Below, piece after piece: positions 18,183 through 27,660 of a stretch of 64,000 nucleotides of DNA. The first letter of the stretch is position 1. Every line of letters begins with the position of its first letter. Below the pieces are notes generated by a model. It had not been told where the DNA came from, ran no database searches, and saw nothing but the letters and a program-made list of their open reading frames with translations. The stretch spans positions 62,001-126,000 of the forward strand of contig CAXXRM010000004.1 of assembly GCA_963663135.2 (NCBI GenBank), read 5' to 3'. This DNA comes from Io17-Chloro-G2 sp963663135 (GTDB taxonomy: Bacteria > Chloroflexota > Dehalococcoidia > Lucifugimonadales > UBA3495). Position numbers and translations under genes: made by a program.

Positions 18183-18545
18183 TGCCGCATCATACTATAC
18201 CCATACCCGCGTCGCATCTCGCTCGGCTACTACGGCAGGGTCGTTCAATTGCCATTAAGCCTCCCGGCAGTCTCGACGCAACGGAAATCCGAACCCTTTT
18301 CCCTATTCGACCTGATGCGGGTTTGCAGGAATAGTCCAGGTGGGATGTCCGACTGTCCACCCAGCATGTCTTAGCTGGCATAACCTCCCTGGTGCATGAC
18401 GGAGGACAATTAAAAGGGCACGGTACCCGTTACCCCCGCGGTAGCGGCGTGGGGGGTAATGTGAAATAATGACCGCAGCTTTAGCTTTGGATTCTTTCCG
18501 GTTGCCGGTTGGAACCAAGGCGGCAAGCCTTTGCGGAGTGATGTT
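18183..18545 (+). other. 363-bp divergent gap with inverted repeat
   Basis: This gap holds divergent start regions of the XRE gene and the flavin monooxygenase. TTACCCCC (18430-18437) and GGGGGTAA (18452-18459) form an inverted repeat around 14 bases, with a smaller CCGC/GCGG pair inside; it may be an operator or RNA hairpin. No gene is seen. Confidence 0.4.
18418..18433 (+). repeat. Right copy of 16-bp direct repeat GCACGGTACCCGTTAC
   Basis: It is an exact match to 16053-16068, 2365 bases away. It lies just beyond the XRE gene start and could be an attachment-site remnant or a shared operator. Confidence 0.7.
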
Positions 18546-19586
18546 ATGAGGTTCGGGCTCTTTTCCCATATCCCATGGCCGGAAGGGATCGATCCCAAAC
18601 AGGTGTTGGAACAGACCGCCGAAGAGATCGCGACCGGCGAGGAGTTGGGTTTCGTTGGGGCCTGGTTGGCGGAGCACCACTTCACCCGGTACGGCCTTGG
18701 CGCGTCTTCCCTGCTGTTTGCCGCCCACGTGGCCGCTCAGACCAAGACAATTCGACTGGGGACCGCGGTCTTGGTCCCGGCTTTGCATCACCCTATAAGG
18801 TTGGCTGAAGAGGCTGCTACGCTGGACGTGGTCAGCAACGGCCGGTTTGACGCCGGGTTCGGACGCGGCGCGTCGGGGTACGAATACCGGGGTTATGGCG
18901 TTGACCGTGGAGAAAGCCAGGAGCGGTTTCAGGAAACTATCAGCGTCGTCCAGGGGCTGTGGACGACACCCGGGTTCACGTTCCACGGGGACCATTTTGA
19001 CATTGAGGAGACGAATCTGGTGCCCTTGCCGCTGCAAAAACCGCATCCGCCTATTTACATTGCGGCCACCAGGACTCCGGAAACCCTGCAGTACGTGGTC
19101 TCCACCGGCCATCCTCTGATGCTGGGCGTGGTCCTGGACACCGACGATGCCCTGGACCTTTGCCATCGCTTTGTCGCAGCGTCCCGGGAAGCGGGGCACA
19201 ATGTACCGATGTCGGCCATCCCCTTCTCCAGGTATTTCTACGTGGGAGAAACCGAAGAGCAGGCGCGCAAGGACACCGAAGAGGCCTTGAACTGGACCAT
19301 GGACATGAACCAATTCAGGCGCACTTTTGACGTGGGCAGTGAGGTCTACCATCGGCTGCAAGATTGGCGGCAGACCCGCACTGAATTCCCACCCAGCTAC
19401 GAAGACTTGTTCCAGCGGAGGGCTTTCATAGGCTCCCCCGAGCAATGCGTTGCTAAAATCAAGGAAGTGGAAAGCCAGGGTATCGATTACTTCCTGTGCA
19501 ATTTTTCCTTTGGCGGCATGAAACAAAGCAATGTGCTGCGGTCCATGAAGCTGTTTGCGGAAGAGGTAATGCCACACTTTACCTAG
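18546..19586 (+). CDS. Luciferase-like flavin-dependent monooxygenase (LLM)
   Basis: This 346-residue TIM-barrel flavin oxidoreductase belongs to the bacterial luciferase family. Visible are MRFGLFSHIPWPEG, GFVGAWLAEHHF, IRLGTAVLVPALHHPIRLAEE, and FDAGFGRGASGYEYRGYG, which contributes to flavin binding. The C-terminal RRAFIGSPEQCVAKI is also typical. Such enzymes oxidise diverse organic substrates with FMNH2. ATG 18546 is preferred to TTG 18531 because GGAG lies about 8 bases upstream. The following MmgE/PrpD and CoxS/M genes suggest a role in catabolism of an organic acid or heterocycle; the substrate is unknown. Confidence 0.9.
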   Translation: MRFGLFSHIPWPEGIDPKQVLEQTAEEIATGEELGFVGAWLAEHHFTRYGLGASSLLFAAHVAAQTKTIRLGTAVLVPALHHPIRLAEEAATLDVVSNGRFDAGFGRGASGYEYRGYGVDRGESQERFQETISVVQGLWTTPGFTFHGDHFDIEETNLVPLPLQKPHPPIYIAATRTPETLQYVVSTGHPLMLGVVLDTDDALDLCHRFVAASREAGHNVPMSAIPFSRYFYVGETEEQARKDTEEALNWTMDMNQFRRTFDVGSEVYHRLQDWRQTRTEFPPSYEDLFQRRAFIGSPEQCVAKIKEVESQGIDYFLCNFSFGGMKQSNVLRSMKLFAEEVMPHFT

Positions 19587-19732
19587 GTTGCCGACGGCGG
19601 ACCCATATATCCCTTGACGGTCCCGTTAATTGGGTGGGCCGTTCATATTATGTCCAAGCGAACTCCTGCTGAATTGATAACGCACGGTCGACTCTTTCCT
19701 TTGACCGGGAGGGGCACCGTGGAGGACCTAAA

Positions 19733-21094
19733 ATGGCCACCATCGCGGAGCGTCTCAGCTCCTTCTCTACTTCTTTACGCTATCAGGACCTGCCCGCAGA
19801 GGTTGTGAAACAAACCAAACGAATGATCATCGACACTTTGGGATGCGCCTTCGGCGGCTATGCCGGAGAGCCCAGCAAACTGGCCAGAGATTTGGCCGCC
19901 ACTGTGTCAAGCACCCAACCGGCTACCGTCCTGGGCAGCGGCTTGCCGACCAGTCCGGATCTGGCGGCATTCGCCAACGGCGTGATGATTCGCTACCTGG
20001 ATTTCAATGACGGGTACACCAGCAAGGAATCCGGCCATCCCAGCGACAGCATAGCGGCTACTTTGGCGGCTACCGAGGTTGCTCGGGCGGGCGGGCAACG
20101 CCTGATTGCATCGACCCTGGTGGCGTACGAGGTGTTTTGCCGGATCTGCGACGCCGCGGATCTCAAACCCAGGGGCTTTGACCACGTGACGGTAGGTTGT
20201 ATCGCCAGCACAGTTGGGGCGGCCAAAGGATTGGGGCTGTCCGAAGAGCAGACCTGCCAGGCAGTGAATATGGCTGTTGCCGGCAATCTGGCGTTGCACC
20301 AGACCCGCATCGGCGACGTTTCCATGTGGAAGGGCTGCGCCTACGCCAACGCCAGCCGAAACGCCGTGTTTACTTCGTTATTGGCCAGGCGGGGATTGTC
20401 CGGCCCGGCGCCGATTTTTGAGGGACCCGGCGGCTATTTCAAGGCGGTTAGCGGCGGCGCTTTTGATCTTGAGCCCTTCGGAGGAGAGGGCCGGCCTTAT
20501 AAGATTATGGAGTGCAGCATCAAACGTTATCCCCTGGGCCAGTATTCCCAAACGGTGGTCCAAGCAGCCCTGGAACTGCGCCGCCGGATTGCGGATGTCA
20601 GGGACATTGTTGAAGTCAACATTGAGACCCTGGAGCAGGCGGTCAATATTATGGCCGGGGACCCGGAGAAGTGGAGGCCCGCAAACCGGGAGACGGCGGA
20701 CCATTCCATGCCATACACGGTGGGCGTGGCGCTGACCCACGGATCGGTGGAAGAGCGGCATTTCGACCCGGTATACCTGGGCGATGAGGACTTGTTGGAA
20801 CTCGTGGGCCGGGTCAAAGTCAAGGTCTCGGAAGAAGCAAACCGGCGGGCGCCGGAGGCAATGCTGTGCCGCCTGGAGGTGGTGATGGCATCGGGCGAGC
20901 GGTTTTCTTCCGAGGTGGCCTACCACAAGGGCCACTACAAAGACCCGCTCTCCGATGCCGAGGTCAGCGAGAAATTCCGGCGCCAGTGCCGCGGGTTTTT
21001 GTCCGAAGCTCGCACCAATGCTCTTTTGGACCGGCTGTGGCGGCTGGAAACCGTGGAAGAGATGGCGGATATCCTCCGGCTGGCCAAAGTTTAG
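19733..21094 (+). CDS. MmgE/PrpD family protein
   Basis: This 453-residue member of the MmgE/PrpD superfamily includes 2-methylcitrate dehydratase and cis-aconitate decarboxylase homologues. Visible motifs are RMIIDTLGCAFGGY, LDFNDGYTSKESGHPSD in the active-site region, MWKGCAYANASRNAVF and IMECSIKRYPLGQYSQ. GGAGG lies 7 bases before ATG. There is no methylcitrate synthase or lyase nearby, so it is unlikely to be a simple propionate-cycle enzyme. In Chloroflexota these paralogues are common near flavin monooxygenases. Confidence 0.9.
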   Translation: MATIAERLSSFSTSLRYQDLPAEVVKQTKRMIIDTLGCAFGGYAGEPSKLARDLAATVSSTQPATVLGSGLPTSPDLAAFANGVMIRYLDFNDGYTSKESGHPSDSIAATLAATEVARAGGQRLIASTLVAYEVFCRICDAADLKPRGFDHVTVGCIASTVGAAKGLGLSEEQTCQAVNMAVAGNLALHQTRIGDVSMWKGCAYANASRNAVFTSLLARRGLSGPAPIFEGPGGYFKAVSGGAFDLEPFGGEGRPYKIMECSIKRYPLGQYSQTVVQAALELRRRIADVRDIVEVNIETLEQAVNIMAGDPEKWRPANRETADHSMPYTVGVALTHGSVEERHFDPVYLGDEDLLELVGRVKVKVSEEANRRAPEAMLCRLEVVMASGERFSSEVAYHKGHYKDPLSDAEVSEKFRRQCRGFLSEARTNALLDRLWRLETVEEMADILRLAKV

Positions 21095-21154
21095 CCGGCC
21101 CGGACCAACTCCCACCGCCGGGCCTGTTGGGTGCTCCGGCCAGAGGCCGCGCCA

Positions 21155-21565
21155 TCAACCCGCGGGGTCGGGATAGTTGCCGGAGTGGTCTTCGAAAGCG
21201 CCGGAGGCGGGGAAGATTTGTTGGTACAGCCCCCGGGCCCGCTGCCGGATATGGGGCGCCGCTGCCTCGCGGAGCTTGCTGGGACGGGCTCGTTGGGCCA
21301 GGTACATTTCGCTCTCCAGCGGTGAGGCGTCCTCCAGTTCCCAGATACACAGGTACTGCAAAACCCCTTCACCCTCCTGCAGCTTGAACCGGCGGGCGCT
21401 GACGTAGCCAGGTATTTCCAAGCGCTCGGGCAGGTGTTCGTCGTTGTACCACCGGTTGAACGCTTCCTCGTGCCCTTGGTCCACCTCCATCATCACAACC
21501 AGAATCGTGCCGCCGACGTGCTGGCTGGGATACTGGTCTGACGCCCGTTCCTTAGATGCTGTCAT
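21155..21565 (-). CDS. DUF4286/EthD-like dimeric alpha-beta barrel protein
   Basis: This 136-residue protein has a ferredoxin-like dimeric alpha-beta barrel pattern. VVMMEVDQGHEEAFNRWYNDEHLPERLEIPGYVSARRF is the classic core, with the W-Y-x-x-E-H-L-P turn. Such proteins act as small monooxygenases, isomerases or binding proteins. GGGAGGAA precedes ATG. It converges with the MmgE/PrpD gene. The function is unassigned; proximity to oxidative catabolism genes is suggestive only. Confidence 0.8.
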   Translation of the reverse strand: MTASKERASDQYPSQHVGGTILVVMMEVDQGHEEAFNRWYNDEHLPERLEIPGYVSARRFKLQEGEGVLQYLCIWELEDASPLESEMYLAQRARPSKLREAAAPHIRQRARGLYQQIFPASGAFEDHSGNYPDPAG

Positions 21566-21881
21566 AAGTGTTCCTCCCTATCATTAACACAACCGGACCC
21601 GGAACATAACCGGATCCGGCGAGGCGGCGCCCCTATCGCCGAGGCGGTGTTGGAGCAACCGGCGGGAGCTTCCCGCCAAGGCTGGGAGACTTGCCGCCGT
21701 GGGTCGTGCCCCCATGCCGCAGCGCGTCTGCTGAGGCAGAATATGGGTTCCAGTAATAACATTTATGCAGCTATTCGGCGGCTTGTGCGTGGGTAGCGGG
21801 TAGTATAACATTGGGAAGGTTTGGGTCCGCTCCAGGGGTCGCATTGGGCTTCTATCTATGGGGGTTTGCCACGGGAGTGCG
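21566..21881 (+). other. 316-bp divergent gap with short repeats
   Basis: No gene is seen. AACCGGACCCGGA (21591-21603) and AACCGGATCCGGC (21608-21620) form a near-perfect direct repeat at 17-bp spacing, between the divergent EthD-like and coxS starts. They could be regulator half-sites. Confidence 0.4.
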
Positions 21882-22361
21882 ATGAATCAGCAGGTCCGGT
21901 TTAAAGTCAACGGCGACGACTATGAGTTGGAAATCCCCGCGCGCCGCCTATTGGTGGATTGCCTGCGGTTTGATCTTGGATTGACCGGCGCCAAAGAGGG
22001 TTGCAGCGTGGGTGTGTGCGGCGCTTGCACCGTTTTGGTTGACGGGGAGATGTATGCGTCTTGCATCACCCTGGCCGCGGCGGTGGACGGCGCTGAAATC
22101 ACCACCGTTGAAGGCATTGCCCAGGAGGGGCGGTTGCATCCGGTACAGCAGGCGTTTATCGACAATGGCGGGTTCCAGTGCGGAATTTGCACTCCGGGCC
22201 AGGTGGTGGCCGCAAAAGCGCTGTTGGACCAGAACCCCGATCCCAGCGAGGAAGAAATCAAGGCGTGGATGATGGGTAACCTGTGCCGGTGCACCGGGTA
22301 CTACGGAATCCTGAATTCCATTGTTGAGGCTGCCCGCTCGGCCAAAGGCGCCGCCGCGTGA
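21882..22361 (+). CDS. coxS: CO/xanthine dehydrogenase-type 2Fe-2S small subunit
   Basis: This 159-residue small subunit of a molybdenum hydroxylase carries two 2Fe-2S clusters. The plant-type ferredoxin cluster motif is CSVGVCGACTVLVDGE followed by a later Cys (YASC). The second-cluster motifs are FQCGICTPGQ and LCRCTGYYGI. ATG 21882 is preferred to ATG 21858 because GGGAG lies directly upstream. It is coupled to the FAD subunit by a GTGA overlap. The symbol denotes the family; the substrate is unknown. Confidence 0.93.
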   Translation: MNQQVRFKVNGDDYELEIPARRLLVDCLRFDLGLTGAKEGCSVGVCGACTVLVDGEMYASCITLAAAVDGAEITTVEGIAQEGRLHPVQQAFIDNGGFQCGICTPGQVVAAKALLDQNPDPSEEEIKAWMMGNLCRCTGYYGILNSIVEAARSAKGAAA

Positions 22362-23233
22362 ACGATTTCGAGTTTCATAGTCCCACCAGCTTGGCGGAAG
22401 CATTCGACTTAATGGACCGCTACGGGGACGACGGCCGGGTGATGGCTGGCGGGACCGGGCTGGTGCTGCAAATGAAGCAGCGGTTGTCCCAACCGGGGCA
22501 CGTGATCGGCCTGAAGAAGATTCCGGGTCTAGACTCTATCAAATCCGAGTCCACCGGCAACGACGGCCCGGTTGAGGTTGGCGCCCTGTGCACCCACCGG
22601 CGGCTGGAGATTAACCCGGTGATGCGCCAACGTTTCCCCTTGGTGGTCCAAACCTACGAACACGTGGCCACCACGCGGATTCGCTCCATGGCCACTGTCG
22701 GCGGCGGCTTGGTTCACGGCGATCCCAACGAAGACCCACCGCCAACGCTCATTGCCTTGGGGGCATCGGTGGAGCTGACATCCGCCAACGGTAGCCGGGT
22801 AGTGCCCGTGGAGGACCTGTTCCTGGACTACTACGAAACCGACGTACAGCCGGGAGAAATCTTGACCAGCGTGACGATACCTCCGATGCCGGCCGCATCG
22901 GGGGGTGTCTACCTGAAGTTTCTCCCCAAGACCGCCGACGACTACGGCACGGTGTCGGTGGCCGCAATCGTGACGCCGGATGAAAACAACCTGTGCCGGG
23001 ACGTGAAGATTGTCCTGGGCTCGGTGGGCATGACTCCCGTTCATGCCACCGGCGCCGAGGAGATCCTCAGAGGCCGGCCTTTGACCGAGGAAAATATCGC
23101 CGCCTGCGCCGCCGCAGTAAAAGATGCGGTGGACCCGTTGGATGATTTCAGGGGGTCCGAGGACTACAAAAGGGAGATGGCCGAAGTCTTCACCCGGCGG
23201 GCCATTCGGCAGGCGGTGGCGGGAGCTTCCTAG
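22358..23233 (+). CDS. coxM: CO/xanthine dehydrogenase-type FAD medium subunit
   Basis: This 291-residue FAD-binding subunit relays electrons from the molybdenum subunit and iron-sulfur clusters. Motifs are MAGGTGLVLQMK (flavin loop) near residue 30 and TRIRSMATVGGGLVHGDPNEDPPP near 105-125. A C-terminal CO dehydrogenase flavoprotein domain ends GSEDYKREMAEVFTRRAI. It starts at GTG 22358, overlapping coxS by four bases. The order small-medium-CoxG, with no large subunit here, is unusual. Confidence 0.93.
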   Translation: MNDFEFHSPTSLAEAFDLMDRYGDDGRVMAGGTGLVLQMKQRLSQPGHVIGLKKIPGLDSIKSESTGNDGPVEVGALCTHRRLEINPVMRQRFPLVVQTYEHVATTRIRSMATVGGGLVHGDPNEDPPPTLIALGASVELTSANGSRVVPVEDLFLDYYETDVQPGEILTSVTIPPMPAASGGVYLKFLPKTADDYGTVSVAAIVTPDENNLCRDVKIVLGSVGMTPVHATGAEEILRGRPLTEENIAACAAAVKDAVDPLDDFRGSEDYKREMAEVFTRRAIRQAVAGAS

Positions 23234-23250
23234 GCCCGGCCAAAACGCCC

Positions 23251-23712
23251 ATGAGATTGGAGAATAGCTGCCTGATTCCCACCGACCCGGCAACCGCTTG
23301 GGACCTTATCATGGATATTCCCGCGGCCGCCGTATGTGTTCCGGGCCTCAAGGAGATAACTCCCGAGGGGGAAGGCCGTTATGCGGCCTCCCTGCAGGCG
23401 CGGGTGGGCCCCATGAGCCTCAACTTTTCCGGGACGGTGTCGGTGCTGGAATCGGATTCGACCCTCCGGGAAGCCAGGGTTCTTGTAGAGGCATCCGATC
23501 GCCGAGTGGGCGGGTCCATCAAGGCCGATATGACGATTACCGTGACGGAACATGAGCCCGGACAGACCCGCCTGGGCATAGTGACCGAGACCGCTTTCAT
23601 GGGCAAGCTGGGTGAATTGGGCCAACCCTTGATGCATCGCAAAGCCAGGACTACCGTCGAGGAGTTTGCCAAAAACTTGGCGCGGTCTATTCAGCGCCAA
23701 ATCGGAGAGTAA
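23251..23712 (+). CDS. coxG: CoxG-like SRPBCC protein
   Basis: This 153-residue START/SRPBCC-fold protein of the carbon monoxide dehydrogenase subunit G family includes PGLKEIT and VGPMSLNFSGTVSV. CoxG helps recruit CO dehydrogenase to the membrane in some bacteria. Here it may play a related role for the CoxS/CoxM-containing enzyme. It starts 17 bp after coxM. Confidence 0.88.
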   Translation: MRLENSCLIPTDPATAWDLIMDIPAAAVCVPGLKEITPEGEGRYAASLQARVGPMSLNFSGTVSVLESDSTLREARVLVEASDRRVGGSIKADMTITVTEHEPGQTRLGIVTETAFMGKLGELGQPLMHRKARTTVEEFAKNLARSIQRQIGE

Positions 23713-24128
23713 AACCATCTGCCGGTTGACCCTTAACCGCACCGACGCCTCCAATGGCCTGGCTTTTCAACCTGCCGCCCCCTTGAGTCTATCCCGGGGC
23801 TCCCGGTCCGGCCAATGGCTATAAGCGCCGCCCCAGGGCTGCTGAGGAGCGGCCCCCCATTTTCCCTTCCGGGGGTTCCGCGCCCGGGACTGAACGCGTA
23901 CCGAATATCCCCAATCCGTTCTAACAGTGGGCGGCGGGGGCCGGAGCGGGCTCGATGCTCCGACCGGTCTGGGCGGGAACGGGTTTGTCGGGTTGCGGTG
24001 AGCTTGTCGTTCCACTCTCAAGGATGGCTCAACATGCTGGGGTCTTGCGTCACCACACCGCCGGCAGCCAAGGTCCGTAATAACTTGGCGTGGTTTTGGC
24101 GGTGCTGCCGACCAAGCCGGAGGTTACT
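23713..24128 (+). other. 416-bp gap before glmS
   Basis: No gene-like frame is seen, and no glmS ribozyme-like or known riboswitch pattern is recognised. A coxL large-subunit gene, expected next to coxS/M/G in many operons, is absent. Confidence 0.4.
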
Positions 24129-26015
24129 TTGTGCGGAATAGTCGGGTACGTTGGGAACGAGCCCGCTTGGCCTATTATCCTGGAAGGTCTCCAGGGGTTG
24201 GAGTACCGGGGATATGACAGCGCCGGGGTCGTCGTAGTCGACGATGAAGGACAGCTACAGTTTCGTAAGACGGTCGGCAAAGTGCGGGGCCTCGGTTCTC
24301 CATCCGCCCCGTACCCTCTCCAGGGCTCCACCGGGCTGGGCCACACCCGCTGGGCGACCCACGGCCGTCCGTCCCACGCCAACGCCCATCCGCAAACGGA
24401 CTGCCACCACCGGGTGGCGGTGGTGCATAACGGGATTGTGGAGAACTACCTGGAGCTTAAGCGGCAGTTGCTTGCGGACGGGCATACTTTCTCCTCCGAT
24501 ACCGACACTGAGGTCATCACCCACCTGATTGAAGCTGGCATCGACCAGGGAATGAACCTGGAAGATGCTGTGCTGGACATGGCCCATGCGATCCGGGGCT
24601 CACAGGCAATCACCGCGATGCTTCATGGGCCGGAAGCCAAGATCTGCGCGGTGCGGTTGGGCCATGCCGGCGGCATCGTGGTCGCCCATAAGGACGGCCA
24701 GGGCATTGTGGGTAGCGACCTGCCGGCGGTTCTCCCCCTGCTGCGAAGGAATTCCAATGGGTCTCACGGCAGCCTTCCTTCCGGCTTCCCGGTGGGCTTT
24801 TTGGACGCAGGGGAGATGGCGGTGGTCACGGAAGAAGGTGTTGAGTATCGTGATTTGGAAGGCAACCTCTTGACCAAGGTCCTGCGCGCAGTTTCCCAGG
24901 AGGACGTGGTAGTGGACAAGGGAGGGCGCCGCCATTTTATGCTCAAGGAGATATTGGAACAGCCCCAATCGGTGGCGAGCGCCCTGGCAGGCCGGGTTGA
25001 CTTTGAGGCGGGCCAGGTGGCGCTGCCCGAGTTGTCCGTCATCGAGCGGCGGCTAAGAGATGTGCAGCGGGTGGTGCTCATTGGATGCGGCACCAGCATG
25101 CACGCCGCTATGATCGGCCGGCACCTGGTAGAGAGATTAAGCGGGTTGCCGGCGGAAGCGGAAAGCGCGTCCGAGTACCGGTATCGCGACCCATACGTCG
25201 ACGACCACACGTTAGTTGTTGCTATCGGTCAGTCGGGAGAGACTGCGGATACAATTGCCACGATGCAAATGGTGAAAGATAAAGGGGCTGTGCTGGTCAC
25301 GATATGCAATTCCGAAAGCAGCCAGGCTTCCCGATTGGCCGACGTCACGCTGTACATGCGCGCCGGAATAGAGATCGGCGTAGCGAGCACCAAGACCTTT
25401 GTGGCTTCGCTGACTATCCTGAACCTTTTGGCAACCTACCTGGGCCAAACCAGGGGGTTTTTGACGCCGGAACAGACCAGGTCCGTGGTGGACGCGTTGG
25501 CCCAGTGTCCAAGGCTGGTCGGTGAATTGCTGGCGAATTTGTCCCAGTATCAAGATTTGGCCCGGCGGTTTTCCGGCTACAACGACTTTCTTTTCCTGGG
25601 CCGCGGCATTCACACGCCGGTTGCGTTTGAGGGCGCGCTCAAACTAAAGGAAATCAGTTACATCCACGCCGAAGGCTGTTCCGCCGGCGAGATCAAGCAC
25701 GGGCCGATTGCCCTGATTGACTCCCGCATGGTGACCCTGGCGCTGGCGCCCAAGGACCAACTGTACGAGAAGGTAGCGAACAACGTGAAAGAGGTCAAAG
25801 CCAGGGACGGCGTGGTTCTGGCGGTTCTAACCCGAGGAGACACCGAGTTGTCCGCAGAAGTTGACCACGCTCTTTACATCCCCGAAGTGCCGGAGCACCT
25901 CAGCCCCATCATCGCCTCCGTGCCGCTGCAGTTATTGGCCTACCACATCGCAGTCCAGCGCGGCTGCGACGTGGACCAACCCCGCAACCTGGCCAAGTCA
26001 GTGACGGTGGAGTAG
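24129..26015 (+). CDS. glmS: Glucosamine-6-phosphate synthase
   Basis: GlmS makes glucosamine-6-phosphate from fructose-6-phosphate and glutamine, the first step of amino-sugar synthesis for the cell envelope. The protein is 628 residues. The N-terminal class II amidotransferase starts M-C-G-I-V-G-Y, so Cys2 becomes the nucleophile after Met removal. Two SIS sugar-isomerase domains follow, with GCGTSMHAAMIG and GQSGETADT in the first. The C-terminus DQPRNLAKSVTVE is characteristic. TTG 24129 is required to expose Cys2; GGAGGT is 4 bases upstream. An upstream in-frame start at 24090 would bury the nucleophile. Confidence 0.96.
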   Translation: MCGIVGYVGNEPAWPIILEGLQGLEYRGYDSAGVVVVDDEGQLQFRKTVGKVRGLGSPSAPYPLQGSTGLGHTRWATHGRPSHANAHPQTDCHHRVAVVHNGIVENYLELKRQLLADGHTFSSDTDTEVITHLIEAGIDQGMNLEDAVLDMAHAIRGSQAITAMLHGPEAKICAVRLGHAGGIVVAHKDGQGIVGSDLPAVLPLLRRNSNGSHGSLPSGFPVGFLDAGEMAVVTEEGVEYRDLEGNLLTKVLRAVSQEDVVVDKGGRRHFMLKEILEQPQSVASALAGRVDFEAGQVALPELSVIERRLRDVQRVVLIGCGTSMHAAMIGRHLVERLSGLPAEAESASEYRYRDPYVDDHTLVVAIGQSGETADTIATMQMVKDKGAVLVTICNSESSQASRLADVTLYMRAGIEIGVASTKTFVASLTILNLLATYLGQTRGFLTPEQTRSVVDALAQCPRLVGELLANLSQYQDLARRFSGYNDFLFLGRGIHTPVAFEGALKLKEISYIHAEGCSAGEIKHGPIALIDSRMVTLALAPKDQLYEKVANNVKEVKARDGVVLAVLTRGDTELSAEVDHALYIPEVPEHLSPIIASVPLQLLAYHIAVQRGCDVDQPRNLAKSVTVE

Positions 26016-26271
26016 GGTCTGGCCTCGTGGTTACACACGATACGCCGAACGGAGTGACGAGTTCAAAGTCCTTGCCGTTCCTGGGATCCCTTGCCCCGAC
26101 TTCCCCAAACTTGGCTGCGCTTGCGTCTTTCGAAAACTGCTCAAAGAATGGGGGGAAATAGTCTTGTGTTTGGGCAAAAAGAGTGAAATCATGCTATCGC
26201 CAATGGAATTCGACGATCGGGTCGGAGTTTCAGGAGAAACTTGGCTGGTTTTAGAGAGGGTCTGCCCATAG

Positions 26272-27660
26272 ATGTTCGTTAAATTGGACCATTCCGCTAT
26301 ATCCAAGGATGTCTACCTAGACATCGTGTCCCCCAATTTGGCCTATGAGCTCACTGCCTTGGCCGATGAACTCCGCCACATGCGAGTGGTCCATATTAAC
26401 AGCACCGCCACCGGTGGCGGCGTCGCTGAAATCCTTCAATCCATGACGCCCTTGATGAATGCCTTGGGGTTGCACACAGAGCGGGTGGTCATCGATGGCG
26501 CTCCCGAGTTTTTCCAGGCGACCAAGCGAATTCATAACCTGCTCCAAGGGGCGGAAGGGTCCCTATCGGCGGCAGAGTTTGAGATTTATTTCGAAACCAA
26601 CCAGCGTGTTGCCGACGAGTTTCGCCGGCAAGGCCTGGAAGCCGACGTCTGGTTTTTCCACGACCCCCAGGTGTTGCCTCTAGCCGGCATGTTGCCCCTC
26701 AGGCCCGCCGAGGTCAGGAACTGGGTTTGCCACATCGATTTAACCGCGCCCAACGAGTCGACCATAAACTCCCTGCTCCCATTCACCCGGCACTATGACA
26801 ATCTGTTCTTCTCCCTCAACGACTACGTGCCCGCGGGATTGGAAAACGCGCGGGTGCACATTACCCCTCCGGCGATCGACCCCATCAGCGTGAAAAACAC
26901 GCCGATGAGCGACCGGGATGCCGCCTCCGCGGTGGCTGCTATGGGCATCGACCCGGACCGACCGTTGGTCACCCAAGTGTCGCGGTTTGACCTTTGGAAG
27001 GACCCCATCGGCGTCGTGGACGCCTACCGACTGGCTCGCGAGCAAGTCCCAGGGTTGCAACTGGCCATGTTGGGTCTCAGCCAAGCCATCGATGACCCGG
27101 AAGCCCTCAATGTCCTTAACGCAGTGGAAAATCACGCCGGCGGAGACCCTGAAATCCACCTGTACTTTTATCCGGTGGACCTGCCCGGTTCCATAGACCA
27201 GGTGGTGAATGCGTTTCAGGTCGCTTCCCAAGTGGTGTTGCAGAAATCCACCCGGGAAGGGTTCGGACTGACCGTCACCGAAGCCATGTGGAAGGGGAAG
27301 CCGGTCATTGGCGGAAACGTTGGCGGCATCCGAGCCCAGATCGAAGATGGAATCAGCGGGTATCTGGTGGACTCTCCGGAAACCTGCGCCCGGCGCATTG
27401 TACAGTTGATGAAGGACGCGGAACTCCGCCAACAGTTGGGCGACGCGGCCCACGAGTCTGTCCGCCAAAAGTTCTTGTTGCCCCGGCTGGTCGCGGACTA
27501 CCTGAGGGCGGTCAAGGCCGGCTGGAGCTCCAATGTCAGCAATGGAACTAACGGGGGCAGCAACGGGACTAACGGGAGCAGCAACGGCCATGCCAGCGGT
27601 GCCTTCGAAGGGATGACCGGCGAAATCGGCGCCCCGCCAACCCCAGTGCTTGGCGATTAG
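26272..27660 (+). CDS. GT4 glycosyltransferase, trehalose-synthase (TreT)-like
   Basis: This 462-residue GT-B glycosyltransferase resembles trehalose glycosyltransferring synthase. VVHINSTATGGGVAEIL near residue 40 matches the N-terminal glycine-rich loop of TreT. WVCHIDLTAPN, VSRFDLWKDPIGV and STREGFGLTVTEAMWKGKPVIGG (E-x7-E region) are the donor-site motifs. TreT joins NDP-glucose and glucose reversibly to make trehalose. The C-terminus ends in a low-complexity Ser-Asn-Gly-Thr tract with imperfect repeats, probably disordered. No partner trehalose genes are adjacent. The 256-bp leader from 26016 shows no clear regulatory element. Confidence 0.85.
   Translation: MFVKLDHSAISKDVYLDIVSPNLAYELTALADELRHMRVVHINSTATGGGVAEILQSMTPLMNALGLHTERVVIDGAPEFFQATKRIHNLLQGAEGSLSAAEFEIYFETNQRVADEFRRQGLEADVWFFHDPQVLPLAGMLPLRPAEVRNWVCHIDLTAPNESTINSLLPFTRHYDNLFFSLNDYVPAGLENARVHITPPAIDPISVKNTPMSDRDAASAVAAMGIDPDRPLVTQVSRFDLWKDPIGVVDAYRLAREQVPGLQLAMLGLSQAIDDPEALNVLNAVENHAGGDPEIHLYFYPVDLPGSIDQVVNAFQVASQVVLQKSTREGFGLTVTEAMWKGKPVIGGNVGGIRAQIEDGISGYLVDSPETCARRIVQLMKDAELRQQLGDAAHESVRQKFLLPRLVADYLRAVKAGWSSNVSNGTNGGSNGTNGSSNGHASGAFEGMTGEIGAPPTPVLGD

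Noticed and set aside
23713..24128. glmS ribozyme or riboswitch upstream of glmS
   Set aside because: No recognisable ribozyme core was seen; the ribozyme is mainly known from Firmicutes-type leaders.
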